DNA from: Anthopleura xanthogrammica | Lineage: Eukaryota; Cnidaria; Anthozoa; Actiniaria; Actiniidae | Assembly: GCA_964019055.1 (NCBI GenBank) | Contig: OZ025214.1 | Location: 1,302,001 to 1,366,000, forward strand | Direction of reading: 5' to 3' | Length of the DNA stretch: 64,000 bases | In this document: positions 56,901 to 64,000 of the stretch, piece after piece | Numbering within the stretch: position 1 is the stretch's first letter | How the letters are laid out: the number at the start of each line of letters is the position of its first letter | Position numbers and translations under genes: made by a program | The notes under the pieces: generated by a model | Seen by the model: only the letters and a program-made list of their open reading frames with translations | Told to the model about the DNA's origin: nothing | Databases searched by the model: none

Positions 56901-59900
56901 CCTTACCAAGTTAATACCCTAGATAATGAAGTCAAGTGTTTGCTGGTTTGCACCAACCATTTGACCACAGCATGCAAACTGCTGATAAATATGTCAATGT
57001 ACTTTATATACCTCTACTCATTGGTGATTCAGGGACTTCAACATCATCTTTTTTCCTATTCTGTGACAAGATGTTTCCTGGTTTTGCCTGGTATGGCCAC
57101 TAGAAATACAAAAAAAAGGGCAATCCAACTAAGTTGGGATGTTCAGAACGAGCTCAAGGTCGATCAATCAGAAATAAGGATTCAACAATTATGTTTATTA
57201 GCACTTCCCTTGTTCCTACTCGGACACATATAGACCCCTTGCAGTAAGTCAGAATGCAGCTCAATTTGGAGGACAAAATAAAAGGATTTCAAACTCCTGA
57301 GAATTGGAAACCTATTGTTTTGTCCTCCAAATTGACCTGCATTCTGACTTACTGCAAGGGGTCTATAATGAGTACAAAATGAATGCTTAAAGTACTCTAA
57401 AACCATACCTGGTTCCTTCTTCTATTTGAAGGATTTGGTGCTTGTCCAATGAAGTGCTGTACAACTATAGTACGAAGAATCTCAGGGTCGATTGCCATTG
57501 GATTTCTTAAACAATAAATATGGAATTGGAATAAACATTCTTTTATCCAGCCTACTACTTTAATTTTATGGTCATATAATTCTTTATTTTTCAATAATTA
57601 AGGATCGCTAATTTTAGCTTCACCATGTTTTCATGATATTTTTTTCACAACACTTTAATTCTCCATTTTTGTTTGAAATCGCGAAAATTTTGAAATTTGT
57701 CTCCAAAATTTCATGTTATGAGGTGGCTTAGGTCATGAGCTTTGTATTAGCAGGAACACGAGCATGAACTCACTAAGACTATAATTATAGACACCTTTCA
57801 CATGATGTCAAAGCAGCTCAATCTGGAGGACAAAACAAAAGAATTTCAATCTCCTGAGAATTGGAATCTCGTTTTTTCCTTCATATTGAGGTGCATTTTG
57901 AAGTGCTGCAAGGGGTCTAATATATATATATTAGTAAGATGTAAGTTGATAGGCACTTACCTACTCTGTCTTACACACAGGTCTGGTGCCCAGTCAGAAA
58001 AAAGAGGTTCACTGTAATAAAAAAAAATTGTTTGATCAAAAGCAGGGCACAGCTAATTCACATCAGATCAAATCGGAATTTAGCTTGTAAGGTTTTGCAG
58101 GGTGAGGAAAACCAGAGAACACAGAGAAAAAACCCTCAAATCAAAGGCGAGTCTGGGAATGGAACCTGAGACCCCAGAGGTGAGAGGCAAATGCACTAAT
58201 GCTATGCCACTGTTGATTTAAAAAGAAGGACATCAGTGCAGATAATTAGTCAATATCAGTAATTTTCGGCCTATGCTTTTCAATTACATTTTGTCGTGTT
58301 AAGTAACACATTGCCAGGCAAATTGTTGGGAACATGATTGCATTATCAATACTAAATAGGCATTTTTAGCTTGGGCGTAATGTGTTATTCCCAAGAGTAT
58401 CATTTCTTTGTTTAACAGTTGCACATGAAAAGACAAATGAATGTGGACACAACTCAAACAAAGCATCTTATTCTCAAGAGAATGACACATGGTCTGAAAT
58501 GGGAAAACATTACACATGTAATGTTCATATTCTACATAATATTATGTTTTAATATGAAACTAGCTACACTTACTTTGAATATGGTAGAGGAAACGAAGAC
58601 AGGGGAACAGAATAATCATCTATTGCTAAAGGTTGAGAATGGGGAACCTGGAAATTCAATAAAAAAACTTCAATCATAAACAGCAAGCTTTAAAAAATTA
58701 TCTTTAAAATGAGAGAAAGACTCAACAAAAAATCTACAGGGGGGAGCAAAGAAGGAAGGCTGTGTTGGCTAATACAATGCACTTATAACACACTTGTTTC
58801 AAATTTTCTCTAATCCATATTCCATGTAGCTTTACCTTTACAAAATGGAAAAGGGTGGGGGCTTCTGCAACCCAATCAGAATAACATTTTATGATGAAGG
58901 TGCTATCAAAGGTGACCCTTCAACAAAGGGAACTAAGGCCCCTTTGGTGAGAGAAAGTTATTCTCTTGACAAGGATTCTGATAAAATGTGATAGATTCCT
59001 CAAGAAATGAATTATAATTTATGATGAATTTGCATTGTATAGAGAAATCTGGCTATCTAGCAGGTGTGATTGGAGAACTGACCTCAGTAGCAAACTCAGT
59101 TGGTCCAGAATATGCATTGAATGCTACATCTGCAACTTTGGTATCACCCCACAAATGCATGTATCCTAAAATGACATAAAGAGAACCTTACATGTAGATA
59201 AGAAGCTATTCATGAAAAGATGAAAATTTGCAAAACTGGATTTGGAGAATCTTAACAACTGAAACCTATTCCCCTTTTTATTGATTCCACTCTCTAACCT
59301 TTTCTTTCTTATGAACCTGCTCCATCACTTACTTCCTATAAACATTCTTCCATTTTCACTTCTTTTCTTCCTTCCATCCTTTTTCCTGCTTTCTTTCTTA
59401 TTAACTTGTTTGTTCACTCATTTCCTTGTTAGCGACATTCTTCCATTTCTCACTCAGGACCCTCCTCCACCCTTGCTGTGTTTATTTCTGGCAAAAATTT
59501 TTCAGCATTTTTTGGCTGGAAAAATATTTTTGCAAACAACGGACCCTTCTATGGTTCTAGCAAACTAACAACTTTTTTCCAGGGGTTTTGGCTGAGAGAA
59601 TATTATTATTTTTCACTGACTGCACTTGGCACTTATATTTTGAAAAATTATATCAATATGGCAGTTCATCAAAAGGAAGAATTCCAAATTAAAAACAATT
59701 TTATGAAGGCTGATAGAAATTCCCTGAATTTTTACAGACTTTTTACAGACTTTTGGGTAAATTGCCAAAAAATTCTCTGGCAATTCCCTGACCTTGAAAA
59801 AATTCAGAATTTACTGACTAAAGTTTCCATGACCATGGGAGCCCAGTCATGTCAATCTGATAGTTCGTTTTAGTTGTGTAATTGCAAATCACTTATCACT

Positions 59901-62900
59901 ACTTGCCTCCTATCACCACTTGCCGTTTGCCACTTTTTTTTTAAATAGCTGTATACTGTACCTTAGAAAAAGACATTGGCTTACAAATTGGCTTATTTAA
60001 TCTAATGTCAACTTACCACTGGAATCCCCAAACACCATGGCTTGGCAATTAGATGAAATATCAAGAGCAGAACATGAACCCCCGTGAGAATTAATGTTGT
60101 AAACATACATTGATGCTGCCGTCATGGGACCGCCAGGTTCACATAACTGGAACTGACCAGCCTGAAATGAATAGATCACAAATTAGCAAATGATGCATTT
60201 CCTCCTCTGCATTATTTTATATAATGATAATGATTGGAAGTTCTGATGGGAAGGCTGATCTAAGTCAGGGTTTGGCTGACTCACAGAACCTTTGAGAAAA
60301 AAACCTGCAACCAAGGGAGAAACCCAAGAAATTCTGCTCAAATGATATGATGTTAAGTCCAGGAACTGAACCCAGGGGAAAGGTAAGTGCATTACTACTA
60401 TACTGTCTATGATTCTCTGACAACTATACAAAGAGTCATGATGGTTCTGCAGGATCATTTAAATAGAAACCTTAGTGGTTTTAATGCCTGCTTTTTATAA
60501 TTCAACTTTTAATTTGTTAGTTTACCTGAGAAACAACTGCAAGTCGTGACGTGAAAGATGGAAGAAACTTCAATATCAGTGGGTCAATAGAAACCTGCAT
60601 GACAACAACACAAAACTACATTTAAAACAACAGTAACTGAACAAAAAACTTTATCAATCCACCTTTTCGGCAATAGGCTTTTACGTAGTGCTGTAATGTT
60701 AAAGTCACCAAAAAATTCAGACATTGTTGTTGAATTGCCATATGATTGTACTATCTTTTGTACAATTTATTGACTTGATTTGTTTATTCTGTTCTCAAAA
60801 TTTTAGCGAAAACTATCTAAATACTTTATTTCTAAAGAAGTTTTGCTAAAATTTTGAATTCATGTGCAATGAATCTCACCGTGCAGGAGCAACGTTGCAC
60901 AGGTGGACAAACGGTGTAATCAAGTTTTTGCAATGTTGGATGCAACATCACATGAAAAATCTCAACATGTGTCTGCACCTTAAGGATTCCTTGTCTGTAG
61001 ATTTCTATATTCCTAAGGGTTCTTACCTGTACAGGTGATAGTGCTCTCAGGGTTCTTAAGTCATAGACATTCAGTAATCTATCAACAGTCAAGTGACCAT
61101 GCCTATGATAAAACAATAAAAAAACTTAAAATCATTATTTTCAACTTGACTGGGAAGCACAGGTGGTGTAGTGGCGAGAAAACTCCCCTCTCTCCAAGGC
61201 AACCTGGATTCAATTCCTGGACCTTGTGTTAATTGTTAGTGAGTAGAGATGGTTGTTGGTTCACTCCTCAGGGCTCAAAATAATGGCCAGTCAACGGTCA
61301 ATGTCTGGCAAAATTTGTTACTTGACTGGTCAAATATGGTTTTGAATGGATATGTTGACCGGTATTTGAAAAAAAAAATTTTAAATGTCATACACTGGAC
61401 ATTTTGTCTGGCATATGACTGGCTGTTATTTTTAGCCCTGCTCCTGTGCTTAAAGGGTTTTTCTCCAGGTTCTCAAGTAAGGTTTTCCTCCCTCCGCTAA
61501 CATCAACTCCTAAATTCCAACTGGAATATCAGTGAACAAATAACTACTCTGTAAAATGCCACTGCTAAATTAAATCTCACTAGTCCTAATGTAACTCCAT
61601 ACAATATTTACTCAAATGTTTATTTACTATAATAATTGAATCAGTTTACCTTGAAGAGAATCCACTAGTCACCACCAGGTTGCCAGAAACATCAAAATCT
61701 GATAGCGTTCCAGAGTGTGCATCAAGGACGTGCTCTGATCGAAGAGTAACTGGGTCACGTAATGTAACCTGACCAACACAAGAGGAAAAGAACTTTAATG
61801 GAAAAGTGAATCAAACACACACATTTACATAACATTTTTTTTTTAATATGACAATGGACTAATGATGGAAACATCAAAAACAACAGGACTTGAACCTGGT
61901 CGCATTGGTGATAGCAGGGTTCTCAATAGGAGCCGGCAGCCGGCAAAAATCGCCGGTTATAGCTTAATAATCACCGGTTACTTACAAATCATCTGCAAAA
62001 TATTTGGCTGTTATCTTATGAATGCAGCTCCGGCTACTTGACATCCATCATATGTTTACTTTGTGAACTACTGAGAACCCTGTGATAGGCATGCGATAGC
62101 AGTGCATGCCAGCCTTCTACTCAACGAGATTGGCAGTTGGACTGGAGGGCAGAGAAATCCCTCCGCTCTGAATTATTTGTTGAAACTGATCATATTGCAT
62201 TGCAATTTCCTGGAAGATCCATGATATTCGTACGGATGTTTTTTGATTACCTTTCCCTTTGTATCACCACAGCAAATATATCTAGAAGACCACTTCATTA
62301 CAACTGTGCCTGGATCTACTTCAACCTAAAATATATACAGCATTTAGGTAAAAAGAATTGTATTTTTTTTTCCATCAAAATTCACTTTTATGGGTTTCCT
62401 GTGGATGGTCTACCACAGGTATCCCAACTGAGACAAAGTACCTCTCCAGTAACAGCTCCTCTCTTGAGATCTACTTCAATCATATGATCTTGATGACCAG
62501 CTAACAACAAATTGCTATTGTCTCTTTGTAGCATACATTGAAGGTTACCCATGCTCGGCTCACTAAAAAAATCAAATACATAAATTAATTAACTAACTAA
62601 TTAATTAACAAATTATATAGCATATGTCGTAGAAGACAGAGAAAACACTTGTCCTTTTGCTCCTCATCCCTCTGGTCCCTAAGACAACCTCTCGCTGTAC
62701 TAATTAGTCAGAACACAGCTAACACAGATCCAATTTTGATACCACTACTACCAGAATCCTTTTTGTAGTTCCTTTTGTTGTCCTAATTAACACCATTATT
62801 GTGTGACTCCCAAAGGAGTTAAGACTTTTGAATAAGAAAAAGAATTCGAAGAGGATTAAGTGGTAGTTGTGGTATCAAGACGTAATAAGGGGAATGGTGA

Positions 62901-63896
62901 ATTCAAGCAATCCAACTACCTACCACTCTACACTACCTACCACTCTACACTACCTACCACTCTACACTACCTACCACTCTACACTACCTACCACTCTACA
63001 CTACCTAACCCTGTATCGGAGGGATGTAAAAGAACCACTGAGGGCATAAAGAAACCCTGGCAGTGACCACCCTTTGTGTCTGGCTTTTACTAATAGTTCT
63101 TCTGATCTCCTAGTACTAGCGAAAGCTAGTTAAGGAGTAATAAAATTGAGGTATCGAAGCAAATATACTTTAACTCAAAATTTAATTGGTTATCCAAACT
63201 CAGAAAGTGTAAGAACAAACATAGGGGGTTTGAAGGAAACCTAAACCCAGAGAAGGAATAGGTGTATGTGTTGATTATATGATGATTTGCAGTACTGGTA
63301 GATGTACACTACCTAAGGCTGAATATCCTCAATCCTGTCCTCTTGCCATAGCGTAAATGATCAGAAGAAAGGGTTAGTATTCCTCTGTCATCTATTAACA
63401 TGTGTCTTATCTCACTGGGATGCGCTTGAAAGGCTGTGTATTTTTGTAGTTGAAGTCCCAAGTAAGACGTAACATGACCCTAAAAGTTATAAAAAAAGAT
63501 ACTGTAAGCTGTAATAACATTTGATCGTCCATTTTTCATCATTTCTTTTCACTCATTTATCTAATATAATTTATGCTACATAGAATGGACATACATATAT
63601 CTAAAGTATTAAAAGTCAGTCAAATAGTTACTCTAAAATAATATTTTAGAAACATCGAAGGATAGAATTTTAAGACCAACTTTTACAATCATTTTTTCAT
63701 CGATGACCAACATTGCCTGTCCTTAAATTCAATATTTTCCAGGAGCATGACTTACAGATTGATTTCCAACCCAGATAAGTTCTTCAAAAGGATCAACCAC
63801 GACATTTGTGAGTCCACTTGGCTCTCTTCCATTGCTGTAAATGGTTCTTATTTCTTGATATTCTTCTTTCAGTCCGCCATGTTCTAGACCCTCCAT
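47925..63896 (-). CDS. PAN2: PAN2, catalytic subunit of the PAN2-PAN3 poly(A) deadenylase
   Basis: Shortens mRNA poly(A) tails in the cytoplasm with PAN3. 32 exons join in phase to 1138 residues (human 1202): 63896-63756, 63479-63313, 62562-62442, 62325-62251, 61768-61650, 61102-61027, 60594-60526, 60161-60017, 59165-59083, 58647-58574, 58011-57961, 57505-57409, 57099-57012, 56488-56423, 55559-55465, 54972-54844, 54593-54444, 54364-54309, 54236-54091, 53993-53884, 53669-53571, 53182-53079, 52859-52757, 52186-52046, 51475-51416, 50767-50677, 50322-50165, 49883-49798, 49356-49299, 49140-48961, 48609-48516, 48109-47925. Residues 1-330 are the WD40 part ([17 protein letters not shown]). The USP-like domain (about 458-885) has [11 protein letters not shown], asparagine in place of a catalytic cysteine context. 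The DEDDh exonuclease keeps D930, E932 (ALDAEFVTL), D1039 (KKDFRVIN), H1086 and D1091 (HDSTEDA). A CCCH finger sits at residues 737-752. Start MEGLEHGG is the first Met; the true N-terminus may differ slightly. Confidence 0.96.
48293..48487. mobile_element. Foldback MITE family D, copy 1
   Basis: GAATTCACCATTCCCC at the left leads to GTCCTGATACAACTACCACC and ends with GGTATTAAGCGTAATAAGG. The centre has GAATTCTTTTTCTTATTCAAA and TCCTTTAGGAGTC. The family's second copy, in opposite orientation, is at 62733-62907. Both lie inside PAN2 introns. Confidence 0.75.
49400..49790. repeat. Degenerate tandem repeat rich in CRE octamers (TGACGTCA)
   Basis: Repeats of about 120-130 bases with GGTAAGATATGGGGTACCAA, TGACGTCA and GATGAGGTCACAC. 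Exact TGACGTCA palindromes start at 49504, 49635, 49668, 49738 and 49770, with TGACGTTG variants between. It lies in a PAN2 intron before the exon at 49299-49356. Confidence 0.85.
49915..50060. repeat. Polypyrimidine tract
   Basis: Nearly all C and T on the plus strand (TTTTCCCTTTTTCCATTTTTCC and similar) in a PAN2 intron. The 93-aa plus frame here is compositional. Confidence 0.75.
50868..51320. repeat. Complex CAT/CAC triplet array with internal higher-order unit
   Basis: About 450 bases built of CATCATCAGCAGCATCATCA, TCACCGTCACC and TTCACCACCACC blocks that recur as units of about 60 bases. It lies in the PAN2 intron between the exons at 51416-51475 and 50677-50767. Long frames (up to 178 codons) on both strands come from the period. 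Confidence 0.93.
52367..52670 (+). mobile_element. tRNA-derived SINE, best copy
   Basis: The head shows GTGGCTTAGCAGTAGTG (A box) and GGGCTCGATTCC (B box) about 40 bases apart. A body with CGGGTTCTCCGATTTTCC follows, then a tail with two copies of a TTCGATCTGTGA ... CCCTGACTTTGATCA unit. It lies in a PAN2 intron, antisense to the gene. Confidence 0.75.
53079..53182 (-). other. PAN2: PAN2 exon 22 encoding a CCCH zinc finger
   Basis: The exon starts after TTTAACGTAG, reads [17 protein letters not shown], then [16 protein letters not shown], and ends before GTGAGT in phase 2. Spacing is C-x5-C-x4-C-x3-H (C737, C743, C748, H752). It lies between the exon for [16 protein letters not shown] and that for [18 protein letters not shown], inside the USP-like fold. 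The human counterpart, as I recall it, has a different linker here without this motif. The spacing is that of Nab2/ZC3H14 fingers. Confidence 0.85.
53228..53393. mobile_element. MITE family B, third copy
   Basis: It starts TAGAGCAGTTTTCGTATGAC and ends GCTCGTACGAAATCTGC; the last bases are lost. The interior matches 17503-17669. It lies in the PAN2 intron just upstream of the zinc-finger exon. Confidence 0.8.
54664..54815 (+). mobile_element. 5'-truncated SINE body and tail
   Basis: TCTGTCCCTTGATTAGAGGG leads into GTTCTCCGGTTTTCCTCCC, then AATTCGATCTGTTAGTTAG, as in the 52367 element but without the tRNA head. Intronic in PAN2. Confidence 0.6.
55242..55444. mobile_element. MITE family E (GCGACGTTGCAAAAA arms)
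   Basis: CACACGATGCGATTTTTCAT, then GCGACGTTGCAAAAACTAGA on the left, is inverted as TTTTTGCAACGTCGCATG, then CGCCTCGTGTGT, on the right. A decayed relative lies at 60880-60985. PAN2 intron. Confidence 0.8.
55675..56280 (+). repeat. SINE tail expanded into a 57-bp minisatellite
   Basis: A SINE body (TCTGTCCCTTAATCAGAGGG, GGTTTTCCTCCCTCCGC) is followed by about nine units of exactly 57 bp. Each contains TGAGTTATCCATGCCCTGAC, ATTGATAAGCCCAGAGG and TTGTTTCAGAGTTCAATC. As 57 is 19 codons, one minus frame stays open for 159 codons; it lies in a PAN2 intron and is not called coding. Confidence 0.92.
56848..56880. repeat. Poly(C) followed by (AC)n
   Basis: A run of about 19 C followed by ACACACACACAC in a PAN2 intron. 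The length is prone to sequencing error. Confidence 0.85.
57231..57365. mobile_element. MITE family A, near-perfect palindromic copy
   Basis: It starts TAGACCCCTTGCAGTAAGTC and ends GACTTACTGCAAGGGGTCTA. Inner arms GCAGCTCAATTTGGAGGACA and TGTCCTCCAAATTGACCTGC are also inverted, so nearly the whole 135 bp folds back. PAN2 intron. Confidence 0.92.
57788..57919. mobile_element. MITE family A, diverged copy
   Basis: The left end is altered (TAGACACCTTTCACATGATG), while the right end keeps GCTGCAAGGGGTCTA. The interior matches GCAGCTCAATCTGGAGGACA. Only about 420 bp from the better copy, in the adjoining PAN2 intron. Confidence 0.78.
58075..58215 (-). mobile_element. tRNA-derived SINE, antisense copy
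   Basis: On the minus strand: GGCATAGCATTAGTG (A-box-like), GGTTCCATTCCCAG (B-box-like), then GTTCTCTGGTTTTCCTCACC. PAN2 intron. Confidence 0.6.
60290..60415 (-). mobile_element. tRNA-derived SINE fragment, antisense
   Basis: The minus strand carries GGGTTCAGTTCCTGGAC, B-box-like, preceded by a run matching the SINE head. Degenerate. PAN2 intron. Confidence 0.4.
60880..60985. mobile_element. Decayed copy of MITE family E
   Basis: AGTTTTTGCAATGTTGGATG, then CATGAAAAATCTCAACATGT, is a diverged inverse of the family E arm at 55242. PAN2 intron. Confidence 0.5.
61157..61500 (+). mobile_element. tRNA-derived SINE, sense copy with insertion
   Basis: The head GGTGGTGTAGTGGCGAG and CTGGATTCAATTCCTGG resembles A and B boxes. 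The body ends GGTTTTTCTCCAGGTTCTC and TTTTCCTCCCTCCGC. About 170 bases of unrelated sequence (61261-61435) with CTGGTCAAATATGG separate the two. PAN2 intron. Confidence 0.55.
62733..62907. mobile_element. Foldback MITE family D, copy 2
   Basis: GATACCACTACTACCAGAAT on the left and GTGGTAGTTGTGGTATCAAG on the right are inverted. The centre CAAAGGAGTTAAGACTTTTG, then AATAAGAAAAAGAATTC, is the reverse complement of the copy at 48293. PAN2 intron 2. Confidence 0.78.
62917..63008. repeat. 17-bp minisatellite, five copies
   Basis: Five near-perfect tandem copies of CTACCACTCTACACTAC directly beside the family D foldback, in PAN2 intron 2. Confidence 0.93.
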
Positions 63897-64000
63897 TATC
63901 AAAACAAAATGAACAAAGCAGTACTAACAGGACAGCGGGAGAACACACTGGTCATGCGCATAATGTTGGTAATTTTGCGCGGGAAAAAATTACATGTATC

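Overview
The window is nuclear DNA of an animal. All the larger genes are broken into many short exons with GT-AG introns, the protein set is metazoan (thrombospondin repeat, SEC23IP, PRADC1, PAN2), and no operons, CRISPR arrays or rRNA are seen. Exon structures and proteins stay close to vertebrate orthologues, while introns are short and full of small foldback elements and tRNA-derived SINEs. This fits an early-branching metazoan, most likely a cnidarian such as an anthozoan. That placement is an inference from style, not from a marker gene.

Layout, left to right. (1) 1-5437, minus: a Golgi/lysosome-type apyrase of the ENTPD4/ENTPD7 group, nearly complete, with its last coding exon off the left edge; one intron holds about 127 perfect ATG triplets. 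(2) 6959-7570, minus: an intronless 203-residue basic protein that I do not recognise. (3) 8940-13216, plus: NOA1, a mitochondrial circularly permuted GTPase, seven exons. (4) 14644-17298, plus: a predicted type II membrane protein with one thrombospondin type-1 repeat; its last splice acceptor lies in a fresh 77-bp tandem duplication. (5) 18020-26987, plus: SEC23IP, sixteen exons, with Pro/Gln-rich N-terminus, WWE, GHSLG lipase motif, SAM and DDHD. (6) 28190-43965: a 15.8-kb satellite array of about 118-bp monomers (about 133 copies) with nested higher-order repeats, including a 473-bp four-mer repeating at exactly constant spacing. (7) 44776-46935, minus: PRADC1, a secreted PA-domain protein. 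(8) 47925-63896, minus: the complete PAN2 deadenylase gene, reconstructed here as 32 in-frame exons (1138 residues), with a CCCH zinc finger encoded by one exon inside the USP-like domain.

The genes do not form a pathway. They are housekeeping genes for nucleotide hydrolysis in the secretory lumen, mitochondrial translation, ER-exit-site traffic, luminal protein handling and mRNA deadenylation. SEC23IP and PRADC1 converge on the satellite.

The points most worth following are the PAN2 zinc finger, whose C-x5-C-x4-C-x3-H spacing resembles the poly(A)-binding fingers of Nab2/ZC3H14; the satellite with its hierarchical periodicity and an 18-bp palindrome in most monomers; the duplicated splice acceptor; several families of short foldback (MITE-like) elements; and a minisatellite that grew out of a SINE tail. 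Exon joins were made by hand from GT/AG sites, phase and family resemblance. No expression data or searches were available.
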